A DNA stretch of 64,000 nt from Bordetella avium. GTDB lineage: Bacteria; Pseudomonadota; Gammaproteobacteria; Burkholderiales; Burkholderiaceae_B. Under the pieces are notes generated by a model. It worked only from the letters and a program-made list of their open reading frames with translations. It was not told where the DNA came from and made no database searches. The stretch spans positions 2,170,001 through 2,234,000 of the forward strand of contig NZ_CP139969.1 in NCBI RefSeq assembly GCF_034424645.1, in the 5' to 3' direction. Of the stretch, positions 36,907-44,408 are shown piece by piece. Numbering within the stretch: the first letter of the stretch is position 1; the number at the start of each line of letters is the position of its first letter. Made by a program: the position numbers and the translations under genes.

Positions 36907-36939
36907 GCCCTCACGCTTTTACTTATCAGGATACGCAAC

Positions 36940-38511
36940 ATGAAACGACTGCTTTTGACCTCCCTGGCTGCCGCACTGGTCGGCGCCGCCGCCCTGCCCG
37001 CCTCGGCCGATACCTTGTCGATCGGCTTCGCCGATCCGCTGTCCTCGCTGGACCCGCAATTGAACAACCACGCCGGGGACCGGTCGGTAGCGCTGCATTT
37101 CTGGGACCTGTTGATCGAGAACAAATGGAACAAGCTTCAGCCCGGCCTGGCGCTGTCGTGGAAGCCGCTGGACAAGACCACCTGGGAATTCAAGCTGCGC
37201 CCCGGTGTGAAGTGGCAGGATGGCACGCCCTTCACGGCGGATGACTTGATTTATTCCTACACCCGCGCACGCGCTGTGCCAGGCAGCGTGGCCACCTACG
37301 GCGGCTATCTGCGCACCATCGAGTCCATGAGCGCTCCGGACCCGCTGACCCTGGTCATCAAGACCAAGGCGCCCAACCCCGATCTGCCGCTGAATCTGGC
37401 GTCTATCCATGTGGTGAGCAAACACGTGGGCGAGAAGTCCAGTACCGAGGACTACAACTCGGGCAAGGCCGTGGTGGGCACCGGCCCCTACAAATTCGTG
37501 TCGTACACGCCGGGCGACCGCGTGGTGATGGCCCGCAACGACGACTACTGGGGCGGCAAACAGATCTGGGACAAGATCAACTATCGCTACATCAATAATG
37601 CGGCCGCCCGCACCGCCGCCCTGCTGGCCGGCGACGTGGATGTGATCGACAAGGTGTCGGTCTCTGATCTGGAAAAACTGAAGAAATCGCCCAATATCTC
37701 GGTGTTCCCGTATGACGGCTTGCGCGTCATGCTGCTGCAACCCAATTTCAATCCGGCTCCCAGCCCCTACATCACGGACAACGCCGGCAAGCCGCTGCCC
37801 AAGAACCCGCTGCTGGACCAGCGCGTGCGCCAGGCCATGAACCTGGCCATCAACCGCAAGGCCATTACCGACCGCATTTTGCAGGAGGCCGCGACCGAGG
37901 CCAATCAATGGATGCCCAAGGGCACGTTTGGCTACAACCCTGAGGTCAAGGACATTCCCTACGACCCGGCGCAGGCCAAGAAGCTGCTGGCCGAAGCGGG
38001 TTTTCCCGAGGGTTTCAAGCTGACCATGCATGTGCCCAACGACCGCTACCCGCAAGGCCCGGAGACGGCTCAGGCGGTGGCGCAGTTCTGGACGCGCGTG
38101 GGCATCAAGACCCAGGTCGAGGTCGTGCCATGGGCGGTCTACTCGGGCCGCGCCAACAAGAATGAATATGCCGTGAGCATGCTGGCCTGGGGTAATGGCA
38201 CGGGTGAAGCCAGTTATGCGCTGGTCAACATCCTCGCCACCGTGGCGCCGGAGAAGGGGCTGGGCGCTTCCAACTGGGGCCGTTACAGCAATCCCAAGGT
38301 GGACGCGGCCCTGGACACGTCGACCTCGGAATTCGATATCGCCAAACGCGAGGCCATTCTGCGCGACTCGGTCAAGCTGGTCAGCGACGATGTCGGCATC
38401 ATTCCGCTGTTTCACTACAAAAACATCTGGGCAGCCCGCAAGGGTCTGAAGGTCGAGCCGATGACCAGCGACCGCACCGCTGCACAGATGGTCAGCAAGG
38501 ACACGAAATAA
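36940..38511 (+). CDS. ABC transporter substrate-binding protein, SBP_bac_5 family
   Basis: A 523-residue periplasmic protein. Signal peptide MKRLLLTSLAAALVGAAALPASA; no lipobox Cys, so it is soluble. The mature part has the family-5 pattern: DPLSSLDPQLNNHAGD, WEFKLRPGVKWQDGTPFTAD, VVGTGPYKFVSYTPGD and QRVRQAMNLAINRKAI. Members bind peptides, nickel, opines, glutathione or sugars. Association with two AhpD/CMD-like genes and a BAAT-like hydrolase recalls the family first named for KPN_01854 (recollection, not searched), whose ligand is unknown. The stop overlaps the following start (TAATG). Confidence 0.92.
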   Translation: MKRLLLTSLAAALVGAAALPASADTLSIGFADPLSSLDPQLNNHAGDRSVALHFWDLLIENKWNKLQPGLALSWKPLDKTTWEFKLRPGVKWQDGTPFTADDLIYSYTRARAVPGSVATYGGYLRTIESMSAPDPLTLVIKTKAPNPDLPLNLASIHVVSKHVGEKSSTEDYNSGKAVVGTGPYKFVSYTPGDRVVMARNDDYWGGKQIWDKINYRYINNAAARTAALLAGDVDVIDKVSVSDLEKLKKSPNISVFPYDGLRVMLLQPNFNPAPSPYITDNAGKPLPKNPLLDQRVRQAMNLAINRKAITDRILQEAATEANQWMPKGTFGYNPEVKDIPYDPAQAKKLLAEAGFPEGFKLTMHVPNDRYPQGPETAQAVAQFWTRVGIKTQVEVVPWAVYSGRANKNEYAVSMLAWGNGTGEASYALVNILATVAPEKGLGASNWGRYSNPKVDAALDTSTSEFDIAKREAILRDSVKLVSDDVGIIPLFHYKNIWAARKGLKVEPMTSDRTAAQMVSKDTK

Positions 38512-39815
38512 TGTCCGTCCTGACACTGACTATCGAACCTGCCGACGCCCTGATCGACGCGCCTCGCCGCATCGTCGTCGACGGCGCACTGCCGGGCGCT
38601 GAAGTCACCCTGGCCACGGCCACCTCTCGCGCCGGCGTGATCTGGCGCGCAGCGGCGCGCTTTGTCGCCGATGCCCAAGGCAGGGTGGACCTCGGCCGCG
38701 ATGCCCCCCTGTCCGGCAGCTATGACGGCGTGGCGCTCATGGGCCTGATCTGGTCGCAGGCGCCGGACGTGGCCGGCCGCCGCGAGGCGTTCAACCAGCC
38801 GGTGACCGAGGCGCTGGTCACCGAGGTGACGGCCGCCAGCGGCGAGACCCAGGCCAACGCCCGCCTCGTGCAGCGTCTGGCCGGCGCCGGCGTCACGCGC
38901 CAGGAGGTCTGCGAGGATGGCCTGGTCGGCACGCTTTATCTGCCCGCCGGTCCCGGCCCGCACCCGGCCGTCATGATTCTGAACGGCTCAGGCGGCGGCA
39001 TCAACGAACCGCGCGCCGCACTTTACGCGTCGCATGGTTATGCCGCCTTCGCGCTGGCTTACTTCAAGGCGCCGGGGCTGTCCGACTACATCTCCAACAC
39101 GCCACTGGAGTATTTCCAGCGTGGCCTGCGCTGGCTGCGGCGCAGGGTCCGGCCCGCCCATGACTTCGTCGCCCTCAGCGGCCAGTCGCGCGGCGGTGAG
39201 CTGGTGCTGCTTCTGGGCGCGACCTTCCCTGAAGAGGTCTCGGCCGTCGTGGCCTATGTGCCGGGCGCAGTGGTGCATAGCGGACAGAACGCGGCCGACC
39301 CCAAGATCGGCCGCGAAGGGCCGACCTGGCTGCTGGATGGCAAGCCGCTCACCCACGTCTGGGAAAACAACCGCAGTGCCAGCTGGAAGCCCTTTGACGA
39401 CGGCCCCGCGCCGCACCGGCACGAGCGCGCCATCCTGACCGCGCTGCAAGACCCGGATGCCGTGGCGCGCGCACGTATCCCGGTCGAGCGTATTCAAGGC
39501 CCGGTGATGCTGCTCTCGGCCACCGACGATGGCTCCTGGCCCTCGTCGCTGTACTCGGGCATGGTGCGTGACAAGCTGGCCGAGGTGTCGCATCCGCACG
39601 AAGTGCAATGGCTGGACTTCCAGGACGCCGGCCATTTGATCGTCTTTCCCTATGTGCCGACCACGCAGATGGTGTATGCCCACCCCGTGTCCGGCAAGAT
39701 CAGCACCAGCGGCGGCAATCCCAAAGACAACGCCCGAGCCGACGAAGAATCGTGGGCCGGTGTTTTGCAATTTTTGCATGATGCGGTGGCCAAGGCCGCC
39801 GAAGGAGAGGCTTGA
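38511..39815 (+). CDS. acyl-CoA thioesterase/BAAT-like alpha/beta hydrolase
   Basis: A 434-residue two-domain protein. The N-terminal beta-sandwich (about 1-135: LTIEPADALIDAPRRIVVDG) is the acyl-CoA thioester hydrolase/bile-acid-CoA:amino acid N-acyltransferase domain. The C-terminal alpha/beta hydrolase (about 145-430) has oxyanion region VMILNGSGGGINEPRAALYA and nucleophile Ser in LSGQSRGGEL near residue 226, with candidate Asp (SATDDGSWPS) and His (DAGHLIVFPY). In animals these enzymes hydrolyse acyl-CoA or conjugate bile acids; the Ser rather than Cys nucleophile favours hydrolysis. The bacterial role is unknown. It is placed inside the importer operon, suggesting it processes the imported compound. 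Confidence 0.88.
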   Translation: MSVLTLTIEPADALIDAPRRIVVDGALPGAEVTLATATSRAGVIWRAAARFVADAQGRVDLGRDAPLSGSYDGVALMGLIWSQAPDVAGRREAFNQPVTEALVTEVTAASGETQANARLVQRLAGAGVTRQEVCEDGLVGTLYLPAGPGPHPAVMILNGSGGGINEPRAALYASHGYAAFALAYFKAPGLSDYISNTPLEYFQRGLRWLRRRVRPAHDFVALSGQSRGGELVLLLGATFPEEVSAVVAYVPGAVVHSGQNAADPKIGREGPTWLLDGKPLTHVWENNRSASWKPFDDGPAPHRHERAILTALQDPDAVARARIPVERIQGPVMLLSATDDGSWPSSLYSGMVRDKLAEVSHPHEVQWLDFQDAGHLIVFPYVPTTQMVYAHPVSGKISTSGGNPKDNARADEESWAGVLQFLHDAVAKAAEGEA

Positions 39816-40315
39816 TGACTACCCCGGATCTGGTCGATCAATTGGTCGGCCTCGCCCCCGGCCAGCCGCTGCACGCGGTGCGCCATCAGCGCGAGAAGGT
39901 GGTGCAGGCCACGCAAGGCAGCTTGGAGGCCCTGTTTGACCCCGCCCTGCCTGGCCTGCCGCTGAGCGAACGCCTGGCCGTCGCGGTCTACGCCTGCCGC
40001 CTGACGCCGGCGCCGGAACTGGCCACCTACTATCTGGCGCACCTGAAAGAAGCGGGCGCGGACGCCGCGCTGCTCGATACGGTGCAGCAAGATGCTCCGG
40101 CCGCCACGCCCCGCCTGGCTGCCATATTCGAGTTCACACGCAAGCTGATCATCAATCCGGTAGAGGGCGATGAGGCCGCGCTCAAGACGCTGCCCGAGGC
40201 AGGCCTGTCCACGCCGGCCGTGGTTGCCCTCTCGCAACTGATCGCCTTTCTGTCGTATCAGGTGCGGTTGGTCGCGGGCCTGAAGGCCATCCAATCGCTG
40301 GAGCAAAGCGCATGA
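39815..40315 (+). CDS. CMD-domain protein (Avi_7170-type)
   Basis: A 166-residue helical protein of the carboxymuconolactone decarboxylase/AhpD superfamily (LGLPLSERLAVAVYACRLTP-like core, AAIFEFTRKLIINPVEGD). It lacks the CxxC redox pair, so it is unlikely to be a peroxidase itself. ATG 39815 overlaps the upstream stop. It is paired with the CxxC-containing paralogue that follows, an arrangement I recall for the Avi_7170/Avi_7169 families. The function is unknown. Confidence 0.8.
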   Translation: MTTPDLVDQLVGLAPGQPLHAVRHQREKVVQATQGSLEALFDPALPGLPLSERLAVAVYACRLTPAPELATYYLAHLKEAGADAALLDTVQQDAPAATPRLAAIFEFTRKLIINPVEGDEAALKTLPEAGLSTPAVVALSQLIAFLSYQVRLVAGLKAIQSLEQSA

Positions 40316-40899
40316 GCACGCCCATCAAAGCCCACGGCTTCACCAATGAAAGCCTGGAATGGAAAGCCTGGTTGGATACGGTCAGGGTCGAGAGCGCCAC
40401 GCCCGAGCAGATCGCGGTGCTGGAGGAAAGCCATCCCAAGGCCAAGACTTCCGACTACTACCTGTTCCTGATCCATCAGCCGGAAATCCTGCGCCAGCGC
40501 TCGACCGCCTTCAACGCCATCATGTATGCGCCGGGCGGGCTGTCGCGCGCGGAACGCGAATTGGGCGCTACGGTCGTCTCGCGCATCAATGGCTGCGTAT
40601 ACTGCGCCTCGGTCCATGCGCAGCGCTTTGAGCAACTGGCCAAGCGCAATGACGTGATCGCCGAGGTGTTCGACGATCCGCGCACGGCAGGCACGACCGA
40701 GCGCGAGCGCGCCATCGCCGCGTTCTCGGTCAAGATCACCGAAAATCCCGCCGGGCTGGATGCGAAGGACATCCGCGCCCTCAAGGAGGTGGGCTTGTCC
40801 GAAGGAGAAATCCTGGATCTGGTGCATGCCGACGCCATCTTCGCCTGGGCCAACCGCCTGATGCTTAATCTGGGCGAACCCATCTTCCCCCAAAGCTGA
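40312..40899 (+). CDS. AhpD-like alkylhydroperoxidase-domain protein (Avi_7169-type)
   Basis: A 195-residue CMD-superfamily protein with the redox motif C95-x2-C98-x3-H102 (RINGCVYCASVHAQ) and an upstream Glu (SRAERELGATVVS), which together form the AhpD-type proton-relay/peroxidase site. It may reduce a peroxide or disulfide produced by the operon's monooxygenase. It overlaps the preceding gene as ATGA and is the last gene before a GC-rich terminator. Confidence 0.85.
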   Translation: MSTPIKAHGFTNESLEWKAWLDTVRVESATPEQIAVLEESHPKAKTSDYYLFLIHQPEILRQRSTAFNAIMYAPGGLSRAERELGATVVSRINGCVYCASVHAQRFEQLAKRNDVIAEVFDDPRTAGTTERERAIAAFSVKITENPAGLDAKDIRALKEVGLSEGEILDLVHADAIFAWANRLMLNLGEPIFPQS

Positions 40900-40904
40900 G
40901 TCGC

Positions 40905-40929
40905 CGGGGGGGGAGCCCCCCCGACTTTT
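40905..40929 (+). terminator. Rho-independent terminator of the ABC/CMD operon
   Basis: A C-G-rich stem with seven G-C pairs (G 906-912 with C 916-922), a GAG loop and flanking C905-G923, followed by ACTTTTG. It is directly after the last gene of the cluster. Confidence 0.75.
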
Positions 40930-40974
40930 GGGTACACTGCGGGTTTTAGGGGCTTGCCCAGTTCTGTTTCACCC

Positions 40975-41811
40975 ATGTCCAAGACTTACGAAATCCGCCC
41001 TGACCAGTCAGTTGAGCTGCTCAAGGCCCTGCACATCCTGACCCGCGATGGCAAGATGAATCAGGATAGCCGGCGCAAGCTCAAGCAGGTTTACCATCTG
41101 TTCCAGTTCATCGAGCCGCTGCTGGCTGATGTCGCGGCGCGCCGTGGCCGCGTGACGCTGGCCGATCATGGTGCGGGCAAGTCCTACCTGGGCTTTATTC
41201 TCTACGATCTGTATTTCAAGAAACTGGCCGGAGATTCCCATATCTACGGCATCGAGACACGCGATGCCCTGGTGCAAAGCTCGCAAGACCTCGCCCTGCG
41301 CGCGGGTTTCACGGGTATGTCTTTTCTGAATCTTTCCGTCGCTGAATCCATCGTGTCGCCGCTGCTGCCCGAGACGATCGATGTCGTCACCGCGCTGCAC
41401 GCCTGTGATACGGCGACCGACGACGCCATCCGCTTTGCGCTCACCAAGCGGGCCGATCACATCGTGCTGGTGCCCTGTTGCCAGGCCGAGGTCGCGGCAG
41501 CGCTGCGTCAGCACAAGAGCGCCTCGCTGGGCGACGCCATGGCCGAGCTATGGCGTCACCCGCTGCATACGCGCGAATTCGGCAGCCAGCTCACCAATGT
41601 GCTGCGCTGCCTCCAACTGGAGGCCCATGGCTATCAGGTCAGTGTGACAGAACTGGTCGGCTGGGAACACTCCATGAAGAACGAACTCATCATCGCCCAG
41701 CACAAGGCGGACCGCCCCCGCCGCAAGGCCGCACAACGGCTGAATGAAATGCTTGACCGCGTGGGCCTGCCGCAGTTGCACGAACGGTTCAGCGTCCCCG
41801 CAGACCTCTGA
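40975..41811 (+). CDS. SAM-dependent methyltransferase, Methyltransf_32 type
   Basis: A 278-residue protein. Central features are a glycine-rich SAM-binding part, VTLADHGAGKSYLGFILYD, an acidic residue at GIETRDAL, and TALHACDTATDDAIRFAL, typical of the Methyltransf_32 family (GSTCD-like). VPCCQAEVA forms a conserved Cys pair. The target is unknown; relatives are suspected RNA methyltransferases. ATG 40975 is chosen; seven extra upstream codons are possible. Confidence 0.85.
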   Translation: MSKTYEIRPDQSVELLKALHILTRDGKMNQDSRRKLKQVYHLFQFIEPLLADVAARRGRVTLADHGAGKSYLGFILYDLYFKKLAGDSHIYGIETRDALVQSSQDLALRAGFTGMSFLNLSVAESIVSPLLPETIDVVTALHACDTATDDAIRFALTKRADHIVLVPCCQAEVAAALRQHKSASLGDAMAELWRHPLHTREFGSQLTNVLRCLQLEAHGYQVSVTELVGWEHSMKNELIIAQHKADRPRRKAAQRLNEMLDRVGLPQLHERFSVPADL

Positions 41812-41821
41812 TTTTGTCCTG

Positions 41822-42262
41822 ATGAAGATGTTGTCGCGCGCCGCAGCGCCGCTTACCGCCGCCGTCCTTTGCCTGGCCAGCCAGCCCGCGCTCGCCGATG
41901 ACTGCGACGCACCGCTGTCCGAAGAAAGCCATCAGGCCCTGGTCTGTGTGCAAACCGCGCTGGATAGGCAAAAATCGGCCCTGCAGGCGCGTTACGATGC
42001 GCTGCGCAGCAAACTGCCTGGGGAAGAAGCCAGCAAACTCGACCGCGATCAGGCTAGCTGGGCCAGCTTCGTGGAAGCGGACTGCGAGGTGTTTACCGAC
42101 ATGGCTGGCGGCGAGAACGACACCTGGCGCCAGACCTGGGGCGAGATCGCCCTGAATGCCTGCCGTGTCGAAATGATGTCGGCGCGGGAAGAAAGGCTGG
42201 GCCAGTACCAGACGCTCGTCAAGCGCCGCGGCGACCAGCGCGCAGCCATTTTCATGCCCTGA
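41822..42262 (+). CDS. LprI/DUF1311-like secreted protein
   Basis: A 146-residue protein. Signal peptide MKMLSRAAAPLTAAVLCLASQPALA, then a mature domain with cysteines in DDCDAPLSEESHQALVC and ASFVEADCEVF and the LprI-type helical pattern LDRQKSALQARYDALRSKLP. Relatives inhibit lysozyme in the periplasm (LprI of Mycobacterium), but most are uncharacterised. It starts 11 bases after the methyltransferase stop and converges on the DUF1415 gene with a 4-base gap. Confidence 0.8.
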   Translation: MKMLSRAAAPLTAAVLCLASQPALADDCDAPLSEESHQALVCVQTALDRQKSALQARYDALRSKLPGEEASKLDRDQASWASFVEADCEVFTDMAGGENDTWRQTWGEIALNACRVEMMSAREERLGQYQTLVKRRGDQRAAIFMP

Positions 42263-42266
42263 GGGG

Positions 42267-42836
42267 CTAGCTCACGCCCCGGCCGTCTTCCATCAAACCT
42301 TGCCAGCCATCGTGCCCCAGCTCGCGCAGGGTTTCGATGTTCTTCTCGTAGATCTCGGCGGCATCGGGGAAGGCCTCGACGGCACGATCGATGCTGTCCT
42401 CGCGCAGCAGATGCAAGATAGGATAGGGAGAACGGTTGGTGTAGTTCTCGATATCTTCAGGCTCGGTGCCGGCGAACTGGAATAAGGGGTGGAAGGTCGC
42501 CACCTGCAATTCGCCTACAAGATTCATCTGCTTGAGCAAACGCTCCGACAATTCTTCGAAGTCATTGAAGTCGTAGAAATCGTGCAGCGCCTCGGGCAGG
42601 ATCAGCAAGGTGGTGTCCAGTTCTTCCGGAGCCGTATCGGCCAGCCGTTGCAATTCGGCTTCGAGATCGGGCAGCACGCCCTCAGCATCGGTGGCGTCGC
42701 TGACGGCGTAGCGGATCTGGCCCTTGACCTGAACGGCCTTGGCAAAGGGACAGAGGTTCAAGCCGATGACCGCGCGGTCCACCCAATGGCGGACCTCGTC
42801 GATGATGGCGTCGGCGGCAGGAGTGTTCAGGATCAT
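42267..42836 (-). CDS. DUF1415 family protein
   Basis: A 189-residue soluble protein with the family blocks VIGLNLCPFAKAV, LQVATFHPLFQFAG and ENYTNRSPYPILHLLREDSI. Function unknown; the family is widespread in beta- and gammaproteobacteria. It follows the M20 peptidase gene by 11 bases in the same direction, with AAGG before the ATG, and is probably cotranscribed. Confidence 0.92.
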   Translation of the reverse strand: MILNTPAADAIIDEVRHWVDRAVIGLNLCPFAKAVQVKGQIRYAVSDATDAEGVLPDLEAELQRLADTAPEELDTTLLILPEALHDFYDFNDFEELSERLLKQMNLVGELQVATFHPLFQFAGTEPEDIENYTNRSPYPILHLLREDSIDRAVEAFPDAAEIYEKNIETLRELGHDGWQGLMEDGRGVS

Positions 42837-42847
42837 GGGGCTACCTT

Positions 42848-44320
42848 TCAGGCCGAGGGCATGGCGGCCATCGTCTGAGCGACGGCGGCGGTCAGTTTCT
42901 TACCATAGGGCACGTGCAGAAACTCGTTGGGGCCGTGCGCATTGGACTTCGGACCTAGCACGCCGCACACCATGAACTGCGCCTTGGGGAAGCCTTTTTG
43001 CAGCATATTCATGAGCGGAATCGTGCCGCCCTGGCCGATATAGCCGCAAGGAGCGCCGTAATAATCCTGCGAAGCGGCGTCCAGCGCCTGAGCCAGCCAG
43101 GGCGCCGTGGCCGGCGCATTCCAGCCTGTGGCGGCGCCTTCGTTGGCATGAAAGATGACTTTGGCGTTATAGGGCGAATCCGCTTCCAGCAGGCTTTTGA
43201 TTTCCGCTGACGCCGCCACCGCATCGATCAGCGGCGGCAGGCGCAGCGACAGCTTGAAGGCCGTGCGCGGGCGCAACACGTTACCTGCGCTGCTCAGGGG
43301 CGGCAGGCCTTCGGCGCCCGTCACGGACAGCGTCGGCCGCCAGGTGCGGTTGAGCAGCGCCTGTTCGGGATTGGTCGTCATGGGCAGCACAAAGCCCGCC
43401 TCGGCGCCGCAGCTCCAGGGAAAGCGGCGCCAGACCTCATCGCCCAGAATCTGAGCGGTCGCCTTGACCTGCTCGACGCGGTCGGCCGGGATTTCGCAAT
43501 GCAGGCTTTGCGGCAGCAGGCGTCCGCTACCGCTGTCCTCCAGACGGTCCAGCAGATGGCGCAGAATGCGAAAACTCGACGGCACCACCCCGCTGGAATC
43601 GCCAGAGTGCACGCCCTCGTCGAGCACCTGCACTTCCAGCGTACCCGCCACCATGCCACGCAGGGAGGTGGTCATCCACAACTGATCGTAGTTGCCCGCG
43701 CCAGAATCCAGACAGACCACCAAGGCCACATTACCCAGACGTTCGCGCAAGGCATCGACATAGGGCAACAGGTCATAGCTGCCGGACTCCTCACAGGTCT
43801 CGACAATGCCCACGCAACGCGGACGCGGCACGCCTTGTTTATCGAGCGCCATGATGGCCGTCAACGAGGCATAGATGGCGTAACCATCATCGGCGCCGCC
43901 GCGCCCGTAAAGTTTGCCGTTCTCGTACTTGGGCGTCCAGGGGCCCAGATCGGCGCGCCAGCCAGAGAATTCCGGCTGTTTGTCCAGATGGCCGTAGAGC
44001 AGAATCGTATCGCCGTTGTCTTTGCGCGTGGCCGGCGCATCGAAGAAGATGACCGGCGTGCGGCCCGGCAGACGCACGACCTCCAGCGTCAGGCCAGAGA
44101 CTTTCTGCGCCTCGACCCATTGCGCGGCATCTCGCACCACGCGCTCGATATAGGCATTTTTTTCCCAGTCGGCGTCAAAAGCCGGGCTTTTGGCGGGAAT
44201 GGCGATGTATTCGGTCAGCGCGGGGATGATTTCCGTATCCCACTTTTCATCGACAAAAGCCTGCAAGGCCTTCGGGTCCAGGGTGGGCGGCAGGGCGTCG
44301 TCGGGTACACGGGCGTTCAT
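42848..44320 (-). CDS. M20-family zinc metallopeptidase/dipeptidase
   Basis: A 490-residue enzyme. Zinc-site motifs of the M20 (ArgE/DapE/CPG2) family are ILLYGHLDKQPE (His, Asp), GRGGADDGYAIYAS (bridging Asp), VETCEESGSYD (catalytic Glu-Glu) and VCLDSGAGN; the C-terminal HGPNEFLHV supplies the last His. A dimerisation lid domain lies at about residues 220-380. Likely a cytosolic dipeptidase or related amidohydrolase; the exact substrate cannot be read from sequence. GGAG lies before ATG 44320. Confidence 0.93.
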   Translation of the reverse strand: MNARVPDDALPPTLDPKALQAFVDEKWDTEIIPALTEYIAIPAKSPAFDADWEKNAYIERVVRDAAQWVEAQKVSGLTLEVVRLPGRTPVIFFDAPATRKDNGDTILLYGHLDKQPEFSGWRADLGPWTPKYENGKLYGRGGADDGYAIYASLTAIMALDKQGVPRPRCVGIVETCEESGSYDLLPYVDALRERLGNVALVVCLDSGAGNYDQLWMTTSLRGMVAGTLEVQVLDEGVHSGDSSGVVPSSFRILRHLLDRLEDSGSGRLLPQSLHCEIPADRVEQVKATAQILGDEVWRRFPWSCGAEAGFVLPMTTNPEQALLNRTWRPTLSVTGAEGLPPLSSAGNVLRPRTAFKLSLRLPPLIDAVAASAEIKSLLEADSPYNAKVIFHANEGAATGWNAPATAPWLAQALDAASQDYYGAPCGYIGQGGTIPLMNMLQKGFPKAQFMVCGVLGPKSNAHGPNEFLHVPYGKKLTAAVAQTMAAMPSA

Positions 44321-44408
44321 GAGCGGTTCTCCGGTTGGGAGCGGCGAAAATCCGTATTTTATGCCTCAAATTCCGACTGTGTTTGCGCCCCCGGCCATCG
44401 CCGCCCTT

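Noticed and set aside
36919..38526. 535-codon open frame antisense to the ABC substrate-binding gene
   Set aside because: The sense frame has a signal peptide and full family motifs; the antisense product has none and overlaps it completely.
40905..40929. Run of eight Gs as a phase-variation tract
   Set aside because: It lies between genes and is one arm of a terminator hairpin with a complementary C run, so length changes would not affect a reading frame.
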